Assembly (NCBI GenBank): GCA_002785985.1
Contig: NHNU01000001.1
Span: forward strand, 1,984,001-2,048,000
Reading direction: 5' to 3'
DNA from: Microcyclosporella mali
Taxonomy: Eukaryota; Ascomycota; Dothideomycetes; Mycosphaerellales; Mycosphaerellaceae
Length of the DNA: 64,000 nt
Shown here: in pieces, positions 8,878 to 18,924 of the stretch
How the letters are laid out: the number at the start of each line of letters is the position of its first letter
How positions within the stretch are numbered: position 1 is the first letter of the stretch
Made by a program: the position numbers and the translations under genes
Notes under the pieces: generated by a model
What the model was told of the DNA's origin: nothing
The model's database searches: none
What the model saw: only the letters and a program-made list of their open reading frames with translations

Positions 8878-11758
8878 TCAGGCAACACCACCCACGACCA
8901 AAGCCGCCAGGCCTTCCTCTTCACTTCTTGCGGTGATCTTGACAGTCACACCTGATTTGGCACTGTACGCCATTCGCACCGTAGCGCCGACCTTGCCTCC
9001 CGTCACACTCTTACCATAAACCTTAAGCGTATGCGTACTCGTAGTCAGTGCAACCTCCGTTCCTTCGAGCGGCTGCATACCCAGCGCCTTCACCAGCAGC
9101 TCCACCGCATCAGAGATACTCTTCGCGTTCGACAACTGCAGCGTTTCCGAAGTCTCGTCCGCAGAGGGAAGTCCTTGCCAAATATTGTCAAAGCTTCCAG
9201 CAAAAGCCGGAAGGACGTAATCTGCACCTGTGAGCTCCAGATCCTCAACTTGATACTCATCTTCGTAGCCGCTCTCCTCAGGCTCTTGCGTCGTAGGATC
9301 AATTTCCTTCAGTGTGAATTTGAGGACATTCGTGAAAGATGCGCTGGCGAAAGCTTGATCCGCAGGTCTGGAGAAAGAAGTGTAGACAGTGCCTGGCTCA
9401 TCTTGCTTGAGCAGCGGAACAGGAATGATGAACCCGTCGTCTTCAAGCGGTGATTCTTCGCCTTCTTCGCTGGCAGACGGTGAGGATATGACGGTAACGT
9501 CGGTAAGGACGTAGTCGGAGAGGGTGTTCTTGATGTCGTATTGCAGGACAATGTGTTCTTTGAACAAGTGCTTGACGGCAGAGACGACGTATTCCGTTTC
9601 GCTTTCCGTGAGTTCGACAATCGGGCTGCTTTTGAGTACGGGGCCGTAGGAGGAAAATTCGGGAATGGACTGCAGTTGTTGCGCATATTTCTGGGTGGCG
9701 ACTGTGACGCTTGCAGCGGCTTCTGCTGCTGAAGAGTCCGTCTTCTTTGGTCCGACTGAAGGCGCTTTGAGGGTGGGCGTTGCGGTCGTGAGCTTCTTCG
9801 TCCGGTCTTCTGCCAGAGACTGTTCGCGCGTGACGACAGGTACGTTGGAGAAGTCGAAAGGCTTTGCAAATGCTTCGGCACTCGAGCCATTGACGTAATG
9901 TGCCAGCTGGTCTTCGAGCACCGGAAGCGAGAACATCGAGTCTGCGAAAGTCAGTGTCCATTGAGAAGAGGGATAAGAGCAAAACTCACCATTGCGGATG
10001 AAACTTCCAGCAACTTCATCATCCTCCTCCTTCATTAGCCGCAAGTTCAGTGCAGCACGGTCGCGGACTTCATCATCGGTATCATCAAGACATCTCGTGA
10101 GCAGCACGCTCACACTGCGCTTCACTTCTGGATCTTTCTGGCCAACGCCGAATTTTGCAAGCGCAGTGACAGCCGCGGCTCTGACGATGGAATTCTCAAG
10201 CACTACACGATTGTAGATATACCGAATGTACTTGGTCGGCTGTGCTGTTCTCGGACCTTCCATTCCGAGGAGATGAAGAATCCGTACCGCGAGCTTAGTG
10301 AATTCGCAGTCCTCAATGAACTCGCAAAGATGAGCGAGAGCTTCCTCCTTGCTGTCCGGGACGAATTTGATCAGGTCGAACATGCTCTCGACAACACTGC
10401 GCTTAAATTCGTAGCCTCCCTCGTCGCGCAGGATGCCTGAAAGGAAAGCCAGCATGCGGGCTTGCTTGGCGGGGAATTTCAAGCATAGCGTTCGGATAGC
10501 CTCAACAATTGTGACCTTGAATTCGTCTGTGATCTCCGACATGAAAGTGCTTATTTGAGTCATGAGTCGATCGACAGAAGCTTCGTTGCCTGTCTTCAGA
10601 AGCGTGGTAATGGCGAATGTGGCGATGGATCTGTTCGAGTTGGAGATCAAGGATTCGATGTCCGGGTTACATTGCCGCACAGCGTCGGGCTTGAAAGATG
10701 CAAATTGATGCAGAATGCGAATGGCGGCAAATTTGGTCACAGCGCGAGGAGAGGTGAGGAACAGCTGCAAGACGTGGATGGCCTGGCCAATCTCCGCATC
10801 GGTGAGGTCCGGCATATCGCAAATGGCCTTGGCAGCTTCGAAGTTGACCATCTCGCTCTTGTCCCGCAGCCATTCGTCCAGGAGCTTCATCATAGGTTTC
10901 CTCAAGCTCTGATCATCCTCTGCAAGCTTCGCGGCGAGACGAACGAGCATGACTCTGGCAGCTGGAGACTTGACCACGCCAGCAGCGCTGTACTGTTGAA
11001 CCATTTTGACCAGAGCCATGCGGTCGTGAGAGCGCATTTGGTAGAGCAGACCAATGGCATGGTACTGCGTCATGTAATTCGTGTTGGCGGTAGCCATTTG
11101 ATGTGCAGCAGAACCTCCGAAGCCCATGAAGCCGCCCGATGACTTGGCCGAAGATGCTGCCTCTTGAGTCTCGCTCTGCCATCTCCTGACGATATCCCTG
11201 GCGATCGGAAGCAAGTGGTACGAGGACACCAAAGCTGCCGAGGACACAGAAGGCGTCTTGTCCACAATCGCAGTCTTGATGTTCCGCTCGATGGCCTGCA
11301 CGGTGGATGCGTCTATTATCCTGCACAGAGCGCGAATGGCATTGGCTCTGTATAGCACGTCACTTCCCACAGCCGTGTCCTTCATGATACTGCTGGTAAC
11401 CATGATGACATCTTCCGCGGTGTTGGCCAGCTCTTTGATGACCAGGTAGACCATCTGTCGGAGGGAGGCATCCTTATTCTGGAACAGCTTGGAAATGCCA
11501 AAGAAGAGGGAGGTGGCTTCATTGGTGGGGAAGCGCTCGCCGGTGAACAGGAGGAGCGAGATCTTGGTGAGGAGGATGCGACATTTTCGCGGCGAGACTG
11601 GAGATGTGTTGAATACTCGAGCTGTGGGTGGTGTTGTCAGTGTATGTGTGGGCAGCTGGTGTATAAAGCTCCGTGTTGACTTTACCCTCCTGGAAGACAG
11701 ACGTCCGGTCGACCTTGACAATGCCCGCATCGTCCTCGTCCTTTTTGTATTGGGCCAT
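8878..11758 (-). CDS. SEC21: Coatomer subunit gamma (Sec21), three exons
   Basis: Proposed join on the minus strand of 11758-11686, 11621-9990 and 9941-8878, 922 aa. Exon 1 encodes 'MAQYKKDEDDAGIVKVDRTS', the conserved Sec21 N-terminus. The 64-bp intron (GTAAAG..CCACAG) joins 'FQE' to 'ARVFNTSPVSPRKCR', as in orthologues. A second intron of 48 bp (9989-9942) is removed so that 'SFIRN' runs into 'DSMFSLPVLEDQL'. It has no stop and is a multiple of three, so the unspliced reading frame stays open. The N-terminal adaptin/HEAT-like solenoid carries 'FFGISKLFQNKDASLRQMVY'. The C-terminal gamma-COP appendage domain occupies the last ~280 residues. The protein is the gamma subunit of the COPI vesicle coat on Golgi membranes, recognising cargo tails and Arf-GAP. 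Length matches the family. Confidence 0.96.
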
Positions 11759-12118
11759 GTCGTTGAATCAATTAGCCCCTATCGGCCTATCGGAGCGGCA
11801 TATGTCGTGAGTGTCGTGAGTATCTCCAAAAGAGAGTGTGGGAGGTGAGGGTAAGGGTAAGGAAAGGGGTGGAGGTGGTTTATGGTTATGGTCGTGGTTG
11901 TGGTCGACGTTGCGTCTGCCCCCAGCGCCAAGCCTGAGGCCAGAAAGGTCCTTGTCAGCCTGAGATCGACAATGCGGCTCTGCAGGTCCCTGGAAGCCTG
12001 CCGTCCCTCCCCTCCATCATTTTGTCTGCCTGCTCCACTAACATTCAACTTAACACTCAAGAGCAAGACTTTCCCACGTACCTTCACCTTGTAATCACAA
12101 GACTGCTCCGCTTCCAAG
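11759..12118. promoter_or_regulatory. Divergent promoter region, SEC21 / PLP2-like
   Basis: A 360-bp region between two divergent start codons, including GGTTGTGGTCG-type G/T-rich and AAGGGTAAGG-type purine stretches near 11840-11910. It serves both housekeeping genes. No separate gene is supported. Confidence 0.5.
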
Positions 12119-12969
12119 ATGGACATGCCCGTAAATGTCCCCGTCGACGATCCCAACGCCGACACAGAATGGTAGGTAGGCACATCTCACATGCTTACAC
12201 TCTCAGCCTTTCATATATTTCCTTGCCTCCACTGTCGTACGAGACACTCTGCATCCACCTCACTACTAACTCACTCAGGAACGACATCCTCCGCAAACAC
12301 GGCGTGATCCCGGAACGGCCTCCTTCGCCCACCGAGAAGATCCAAGAAGCCCTTGTTGAAGCGAAACAGCGTGCATACGAGAATCGCCTGGAAGACAAAG
12401 ACCTGGATGAACTTGACGCTCTGGAGGATGAAGAAGACGAAGACTTCCTCGACTCCTACCGCCAGAAGCGCTTCCAGGAGCTTGCGACATTACAAAAGAC
12501 CTCCATCCACAACTCCGTCTACCCTGTCCAGAAACCCGATTATGCACGAGAGGTGACGGACGCTTCGTCGCAATACTTTGTCCTAGTGCTTCTGACGAGC
12601 ACGAACACGCCGAGTCAAATCACGGTGGAGTTATGGCGAGAACTGGCCACGAAGTTTGGGGATGTAAAGTTCTGCCAGATGCAGGGGAATCTTTGCATAG
12701 AGGGTTACCCCGAGAGGAACACACCCACAATCCTATGCTATAAAGATGCAGAGATCAAGAGGCAGATTGTGACGCTGAAAGAGCTGGGAGGGGAGCAGAC
12801 GAGTTTGGAGGACCTGGAGAAGCTGCTGGTCGCCATTGGGGCTGTGAAGGGTGGGGACAGCAGATTGCGGAGGAAGGAGGACCCACGGGAGAAGGAAGAG
12901 AATCACAGGAGTATACGGCAGGGTGATAGGAAGACTGCGGTCGAGGACGATGATAGCGATTGGGAATGA
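12119..12969 (+). CDS. PLP2: Phosducin-like protein, thioredoxin fold (Plp2 type), two exons
   Basis: Proposed join of 12119-12171 and 12279-12969, 247 aa. The 107-bp intron starts GTAGGT and ends CTCAG. The joined N-terminus '...ADTEW|NDILRKHGVIPERPP' matches the conserved start of phosducin-like family II/III proteins. An acidic helical segment ('DELDALEDEEDEDFLDSYRQ') follows. The thioredoxin-like domain covers roughly 85-205, with 'VTDASSQYFVLVLLT' and 'CIEGYPERNTPTILCYKD', and lacks a CxxC redox site, as expected for this family. Plp2-type proteins act with the CCT/TRiC chaperonin in folding actin, tubulin and cell-cycle proteins. The charged C-terminal tail ends 'DDDSDWE'. It is convergent with COX13. 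Confidence 0.9.
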
Positions 12970-13090
12970 GGCAGTAGGTGAACATATGAGAGATGTTTGG
13001 TGGCTATATGTACAACTTCAGTACGACCATGCTCTCGCCAATCGCATTTCCCTCTTGCTTCCAGTGCACAGTCAAAGCACAAATGGCAGC

Positions 13091-13855
13091 TTACTCATCG
13101 CCGCCATCGGTCTTGTGAATATTGACCTTAGGGTTCCAGAAGAGGGTCTAGCGTATTGACATCAGCTCGGCCAGCTCAAAGCAGGTCCACAGGATCTCAG
13201 ACGTACCTTGTCCCCATCACCCCAGAAGAAGTTCTTGGTTCGGATGTTCATGTATGGGTACTCGGTGCGCTCCTCAAGTGGTGGGCCATGGGCGACGTGA
13301 GTCCAGTGCTCGTCCCAAAGGCGGTAGGCGTTCACACCGGCGATCATGAGGGAGGGGATGACGATGCTAGAAAGAAGGTCAGTATGCCGACGACTATCCA
13401 TGCTGGAAGGCTCATAAGTAAGGAAGTTTCCGGGGACGTACTAGATGGAGAGCTTGCGCCAGAGGTCTGTAGAAGAGCATGTCAGCATATAGATCTCCCA
13501 AACCCTTCTTCGCGGTGTTTCGATAGAGGGATATGCCCGTCGTTCTTGCTGCCCCTGCCTGTGCGATGCCTCGCTCCTCTTCGCAACACACCGGCCCCGA
13601 TCGCACATATGCTCAAAACTGTGCCCAAGCACTTCCCATTACTCTTACTTCCACCCCCCCAGCTCTCCCACCTCTTTTCTTTGTTTCGTATATGGGCTCG
13701 TACGTACCAGAAGTAGCAGCAGCATGGTCCTTCACGGCCTGACGTTCCCGGTTGAAAGCATTGTCGGCTGTGCTCGAGATGCTGGATTGGAATCTCCTCT
13801 GGGTCAGCTGGCGGAAGACGGGCGAAGCAGTACGGGTTGCGCGTGCAGCGAACAT
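13091..13855 (-). CDS. COX13: Cytochrome c oxidase subunit VIa (Cox13), four exons
   Basis: Proposed join on the minus strand of 13855-13708, 13466-13442, 13366-13207 and 13147-13091, 129 aa. The start is the internal ATG giving 'MFAARATRTASPVFRQ', a mitochondrial presequence. Exon 2 is a 25-nt micro-exon encoding 'DLWRKLSIY'. Exon 3 carries the membrane helix and the conserved 'PPLEERTEYPYMNIRTKNFF'. Exon 4 adds 'TLFWNPKVNIHK' to the stop. All three junctions keep phase and use GTACGT donors and TAG or CAG acceptors. Subunit VIa sits in the inner mitochondrial membrane and stabilises or regulates complex IV. COX13 (also COX6A) is one of the classical flanking genes of Dothideomycete mating-type loci, consistent with MAT1-1-1 lying ~12 kb away. 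Confidence 0.95.
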
Positions 13856-14074
13856 TGTGGCGGTGGTATGTGGAGTGGAGAGTGATTGTGAAGGTCTCAA
13901 TGCCCGTCGTGATGCTGCAGGTGTCACCGATGCTGCTCGGTCTCGGGCAGAACCGGGCCTTGGCAGAGGATTGTTGCCTCAGGCTCAGACTGTTACTTTG
14001 ATGATGGACTGCCGACGCCACTTGCTTGCTCTGACGACTTCTTTCTTTCAACATCAAACACGGAGATTACAAAC

Positions 14075-15406
14075 ATGGCTCTGGATCTTCAGCGAAACTG
14101 GGACGTCTCCATGGCCAAGAACTTGGAAAAAGTGCTGCGGAATGCTCATGGTGGCGGAGTGACGCCGCAGAAAGACAAGAAGAAGAGAACCATTGACGAC
14201 AAGCCAGTCGTATGGACGAGTCCGCCAAAATACCTCCCGGACGAGATTCTCATACAAATTCTGGATTACATCTCGAGATCTCAGGAGTCGCAAGAAACAT
14301 TGGCATCATGCTGCCTTCTTTCCCGGCAATGGTATGCTTCGGCAGCGCCATTTCTGTATGCTTCGCCATATCTGTACGGCAGCAATTTCGACCCATTCTA
14401 TCGAGCGATATGTCCATCGATCAACCCACACATACGGAAGAGTGCACTCACTGGATTGGTGAAAGTGTTGGATATGCGTAGCCTGGTCCATCAAAGCAGT
14501 AAGAAAACCACCGCTCGTCTCCTTGGCCGAACGAAACAAAATCTCGAAGCCTTCGTGGCACCCATGTCAGGTTTCGGAGAGAATTGCTTCGCTGCCTTAT
14601 CCAAGGCGCACAACCTCTCGCTCTTGGACTTATCTCTGATCTCCGAATCGCCACCTTTACTTCTCCTGTTAAACCACGTCTCACACCTCCCACATCTGAC
14701 AACATTCCGCCTCCCGCGCTCCTCAGGCTTCACAACAGAAATCGACCCCAGTGCAGTCCACTGGCCCCCAAACCTCGAAGACCTCACTCTCTCCGGCGGC
14801 ATAGATGCGCACTTCCTCTACGGTCTCGTCTCATTCCCCACCTCCCTGCGCAGTCTCACAATCGAGCGCTGCACTGTAGCCAAGGGCTACGCCATCAACG
14901 CCATGCTCCGCACCGCCGTCCGCCCGCTTCCAAACCTGGAACACCTCAAATTAGCACACCTCCCCCGTCTGAACTCCAACTCCCTCGACGAGGTTCTATA
15001 CCTCCTTCCAGGTCTCACTCGCCTAAGCGTATCCGTCGACTACATAACCCCTACCCTCTTCAACCTTTCCGACCACCCGGAAGACTCCCCACCCCTCTCC
15101 CCACCCGGTGCACTCACGCGCCATGCCCCAGGTCCCTCTCAACTCCGCACACTCGAACTCACCAACTCCGGCAACCCCGGCATCGAAGATAAAATCTCAC
15201 CCATAGACATTCTCATTGCCATCGACGAAGATGCCCTCCCCTGCTTGCGACACGTGCGCGTGGCGAAGAGTCTGTTGTGGCACTCGGCTCCCACGGCTGA
15301 GGAAGTCGAGGCGCTGGTCGATGCTTTGCAGGAATCCGCTATCAAGCGTCGCGAGGATAGTGGGGATGGGAGGACGACGGGCGTTTGGACGATTGATGAC
15401 TCATGA
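14075..15406 (+). CDS. F-box/LRR-like protein
   Basis: Single-exon gene of 443 aa. An F-box-like segment begins near residue 52 ('YLPDEILIQILDYI...CCLLSRQWYASAAPFLY'), with the usual L-P-x-E/D-I-L pattern and the downstream 'C.. S..W...A.P.LY' typical of fungal F-boxes. The rest is leucine-rich with irregular repeats ('HLTTFRLP', 'NLEDLTLSGG', 'SLRSLTIERC', 'NLEHLKLAHLPRL', 'GLTRLSVSVDY'), suggesting a leucine-rich substrate-binding surface. Such proteins link targets to SCF ubiquitin ligases through Skp1; the target is unknown. It diverges from COX13 across ~220 bp and converges on NVJ2. An unrelated F-box gene between COX13 and the PH-domain gene is a useful synteny marker. Confidence 0.85.
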   Translation: MALDLQRNWDVSMAKNLEKVLRNAHGGGVTPQKDKKKRTIDDKPVVWTSPPKYLPDEILIQILDYISRSQESQETLASCCLLSRQWYASAAPFLYASPYLYGSNFDPFYRAICPSINPHIRKSALTGLVKVLDMRSLVHQSSKKTTARLLGRTKQNLEAFVAPMSGFGENCFAALSKAHNLSLLDLSLISESPPLLLLLNHVSHLPHLTTFRLPRSSGFTTEIDPSAVHWPPNLEDLTLSGGIDAHFLYGLVSFPTSLRSLTIERCTVAKGYAINAMLRTAVRPLPNLEHLKLAHLPRLNSNSLDEVLYLLPGLTRLSVSVDYITPTLFNLSDHPEDSPPLSPPGALTRHAPGPSQLRTLELTNSGNPGIEDKISPIDILIAIDEDALPCLRHVRVAKSLLWHSAPTAEEVEALVDALQESAIKRREDSGDGRTTGVWTIDDS

Positions 15407-15621
15407 GACCTTAAGTGATGTAAAAGTAAGATATCTGATGAAATTATGATGTATTGCCCACAGGCTCGTTCGATGCCAAGAATACGACACTCATATCATG
15501 CTGGTGATTTTCATACATCTCACAAGCCGTTATCGTAACGTCCTTTATGCAATCTACGCGCAAAAATGCTCAGATTTACTCATTTTCCTTCTCGATAGCA
15601 CTTACCCCTGGGGCCACAATA

Positions 15622-18600
15622 TCATGTCTTGTTCCCCACAGAATGCTTTTGGACTTGCGCCTTGATGCGCTCCGTCAAATTGTCATTGGTATCCTCGGGC
15701 CCTCGAGTCTGGTTCTCGTCCTGCTCAAAGTCGTCCTCCGTAACATGCTCGCCTCGTACAAATCGTTGTTGCATGTTGCTTCTTTCTTGGGTCTTGACTT
15801 CTTCTGATACTGCGGCACGATGGTCACCCTCAACTTGCGCTTCCACACCTTCGGCCTCGTTGATGTGCTTCTTATCGTCTCGCACGCCGAGAGCGAGCTC
15901 GGCGGTGGCATTCTCGGCGGCAACAAAGTCTGCGGCGTTCTCAGGGACGCGCAGGGCAGCGGGCTCGGAGCCGTTTGCCTCGAAAGCGTTCGTCCTCTGT
16001 GCTTCTTGATGGTCTTCCGTCAAAGCTATTCTAGAGGTAGATAGTTCACTCTTTGTCTCGTATGTGGACTCCGGCGGCCGTACCGGCAGTGGAGGGGGAG
16101 GCTTCTTCGTTGTCCTTTGATCAGGAGCAACACGGGGATCTAGGATCTCATCGTCCTGCTCGACATTGAATGCAAGAAGGTCGTCATCGTCGGTATGAAC
16201 CGGCTGTTGGGGACCACGTGCTGCACGCGCATGTTGGTCAGGTTCATACCCAACCTCGTCGTGGTGCATTGGCTCCTGTGTCTTCTCTGAGGCTCCAATA
16301 CCAGTGGCCCCTGAATTCTCCTGCCAATCATCGAACTCATCCTCTGTCGCTACATCATGTCTGTCGTGCCGTCGCTCCACTTCGGAATCTGGAGTAAGAT
16401 TCTCCATTCCTGGAAAGGACTCTGCCGAAATACCTTCTGCTCGGGTCGGTCTCGGTGGTAGAGCTGGCACAGGCTTCCGTCGCATATTACTCAACCCTCC
16501 CCATGTGCCTTTTGGTGGCCCTGGGAGTGGAACACCGGGAGGTGGCAATGGCTGTCCTCGACCCATGGGCTCATTTGGCACTTGGCCAGGCTGATCAGGC
16601 TTGCCTCCTGGCCGCTGAAATGCGCCCTTGTTCTTCTGTATGGTGTTCCAGCCCCAGTTTCGAGCTGCATTGGTAGCTGCACCAGCTGCAGCAAGAATCG
16701 TCGTCTTCTTCTGCTGGAGCTGTTGACTTCTAGGCAGATTTGACGACGCGAATGACGTGATCGAGGATCTGTCAGACTCGGTGCTGCGAATGGAGAACGA
16801 GCGAGGTGATCCTGCAATTGTGGACTCAGATCCGTCAGAGTGCTGTCGAATACGAGCAATTTCAGGTTCGAACGCATCGCCGCCGTCGTTGAAAACTGGA
16901 TCGGAGGAGCGCCTTGCGCTTTCAGCATCGTTGAGGGCAGTGGCTGAAGGTTTTGCGACAGCCTGATCTGCCCGATCTCGCAGATCTCTGAGCTCTTCGA
17001 GAGCATCTTTTGGTGTCTGCTGGAAGGACGGACTGCCTCTCGAACGCCAAAGGAGTCTGGTCTGCGGCGTGATTGAGCCACGTAGAGATGCATCGTCGGC
17101 ACGTTCCACTGTCTGGCCATCCACTGCCACGCTTGGAGACAACGCGCTGATGGACGTTGATCGTAATGGTTTCGGTGGGCGAGGGCTCATTCCGGGTGCT
17201 GCCACAGCTTCACTCGCGGCTTTGAGCGCCATAGGTGGCATCGTCGAACTGTGTCGCAGCTTTGCTATGTTCATTTCAGAACTTGACGAGAGTCCAGTCG
17301 ATGTCCCCTTGTTAATGTCGGGTAGGTCTGATGTTGACATGGTCTTCTCATTGCGATCTCGCTGTGTCCGATCCCCATTATGACGAGCCGGCGGGTGATC
17401 TTCCTCGCCTTCGTCACTCCAGATTCCGCCACGAGCATGACTTCCTCTCGTATCCTGCATAGGCATAGGTGTATCGTCCCAATTCGGCTTCACCAAGCCC
17501 TCTGCGAACGCAGACCTCACTCTTTCCTCAATTGCTCGCAATACGAAACCATAAGTAATCTTGCGTTCACTGACCACAGGCTCAACGCGGACATCAATGT
17601 CGGGCATACTCTCGAAACAGAACCAGATCCTGTTTGAAGGCGCTGGCTTGACTCGGAACAGCATGGTCCCACTGATACGATGTAATGTGGTCTTCACCAC
17701 CAAGTCGACAGTCCTGGCCTTGAAACGGGGTCCAAGGTCCAATTTGGCAACAGCAAGAAGCGTAAGAGAAAGCCCGCCGTTGTATCGTATGTCCGCACTG
17801 ATTGTGGTGTCACCAGAAATATTCAGATCCTTCAGCTTTAGATTTGATATCACAGGCCCGGCATCACCTAGATCTAAAGACCTGATCTCAAGCAGTGGAA
17901 TGAAACTTGGCTTTTGGATCTTGCGGAGCTTTTTCTCGATCTTAGCGCGAACGAAATCAACCAGGCGATCTGTCTGGTATATGCCGAGGAACACTCGTCC
18001 AAGCAATGCAGAGAGTGCACGTGTTTCAGGCGTCAGAGATGAGGAGTGTAGTGCGGACTGGAGCTTGATTAAAGTATCAGCATCCATAGACCGAGGGATG
18101 GGAGGACTGGGTCGCGTGGCAAGGAGAGCGTGATAGAAGTCCTCCTTGTCAATGTTTGTACTGCAGAACAGGTAGAAGGGCCGGTATGATTTCGGTGTGC
18201 TGGGTTGCTGTAGCGCACCGTTCGGCAGCTCCACAGGCGTGAGAACGATAGCAGTGCGCTTAGTGAAAAGGTCCGCTTCAGTAATCTGCTTCTCATCACC
18301 TTCCGGTTCGCCGTCCTTGTCAGCTTGCAGAGAGATCTTGTGGTGAGCAAGGCTGATGACATGTTTGACCTCGACTTGCGCGGGCGAATCGTAGAGCATC
18401 AGATGGCCATGTCGGAGAACGATATATAGTACATTTGCAGGTGATGCTCTACGGCGAGTGGTCGGTGAATCATCACCACCCAGGAGTGAATTGGAGCTGG
18501 CGCTCTTGTTGCCCACGAATACAGACCGGTACATGCTCTGGTATACTGATTCGCTCGTCCCGCTGGTTCCGGAGTCGGCAATAAGACTGCCATCGGCATT

Positions 18601-18924
18601 GACATTGGCATTTCCCCCAGTATTATTCCGTGCATTGAGCGCTCCAATGGCAGACGAAAAGTCATACTGTCTGAGCACCGCGAACATGCCACTCGCCGCC
18701 GCATCGCCAAAACTGTCCTGGCGCTGGCTTCTTCTCCGCCGCTGCTCTTCGTGACTGACATCTGTCTCTCCCTTCACCATTATGTTCTCCAATACGTCGC
18801 TCTTATCCGCATCTTGCACTCGTGGAAGCAGGTACCAGGCTGATGCGAGAACTGCGGCGAAAAGCAGTGGAAGGAATGTCAATCCGCCAATGATATAGGC
18901 GAGTGCGAGCGTTCGGAAACCCAT
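15622..18924 (-). CDS. NVJ2: Nvj2/TEX2-type PH and SMP-domain lipid-transfer protein
   Basis: Single-exon gene of 1100 aa. A long N-terminal hydrophobic segment (residues ~6-33) is the ER membrane anchor. A PH-like domain spans ~165-275 ('VLYIVLRHGHLMLYDSP' to 'FYLFCSTNIDKEDFYHALL'). The SMP lipid-binding domain spans ~300-480 ('ALLGRVFLGIYQTDRLVDFV', 'ISGDTTISADIRYNGGLSL', 'KITYGFVLRAIEERVRSAF'). The remaining ~600 residues are Pro/Ser/Asp-rich and predicted disordered. Yeast Nvj2 sits at nucleus-vacuole junctions and moves to ER-Golgi contacts to carry ceramide; TEX2 is the animal relative. A PH-domain gene is a known neighbour of mating-type loci in Mycosphaerellaceae-type fungi, which supports the synteny reading. 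The long disordered tail is fungal-specific. Confidence 0.92.
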   Translation of the reverse strand: MGFRTLALAYIIGGLTFLPLLFAAVLASAWYLLPRVQDADKSDVLENIMVKGETDVSHEEQRRRRSQRQDSFGDAAASGMFAVLRQYDFSSAIGALNARNNTGGNANVNADGSLIADSGTSGTSESVYQSMYRSVFVGNKSASSNSLLGGDDSPTTRRRASPANVLYIVLRHGHLMLYDSPAQVEVKHVISLAHHKISLQADKDGEPEGDEKQITEADLFTKRTAIVLTPVELPNGALQQPSTPKSYRPFYLFCSTNIDKEDFYHALLATRPSPPIPRSMDADTLIKLQSALHSSSLTPETRALSALLGRVFLGIYQTDRLVDFVRAKIEKKLRKIQKPSFIPLLEIRSLDLGDAGPVISNLKLKDLNISGDTTISADIRYNGGLSLTLLAVAKLDLGPRFKARTVDLVVKTTLHRISGTMLFRVKPAPSNRIWFCFESMPDIDVRVEPVVSERKITYGFVLRAIEERVRSAFAEGLVKPNWDDTPMPMQDTRGSHARGGIWSDEGEEDHPPARHNGDRTQRDRNEKTMSTSDLPDINKGTSTGLSSSSEMNIAKLRHSSTMPPMALKAASEAVAAPGMSPRPPKPLRSTSISALSPSVAVDGQTVERADDASLRGSITPQTRLLWRSRGSPSFQQTPKDALEELRDLRDRADQAVAKPSATALNDAESARRSSDPVFNDGGDAFEPEIARIRQHSDGSESTIAGSPRSFSIRSTESDRSSITSFASSNLPRSQQLQQKKTTILAAAGAATNAARNWGWNTIQKNKGAFQRPGGKPDQPGQVPNEPMGRGQPLPPPGVPLPGPPKGTWGGLSNMRRKPVPALPPRPTRAEGISAESFPGMENLTPDSEVERRHDRHDVATEDEFDDWQENSGATGIGASEKTQEPMHHDEVGYEPDQHARAARGPQQPVHTDDDDLLAFNVEQDDEILDPRVAPDQRTTKKPPPPLPVRPPESTYETKSELSTSRIALTEDHQEAQRTNAFEANGSEPAALRVPENAADFVAAENATAELALGVRDDKKHINEAEGVEAQVEGDHRAAVSEEVKTQERSNMQQRFVRGEHVTEDDFEQDENQTRGPEDTNDNLTERIKAQVQKHSVGNKT

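Noticed and set aside
11840..11875. Telomere-like GGGTAA repeats
   Set aside because: Only irregular purine-rich GGGTAAGGGTAAGG within a divergent promoter; not a TTAGGG array.
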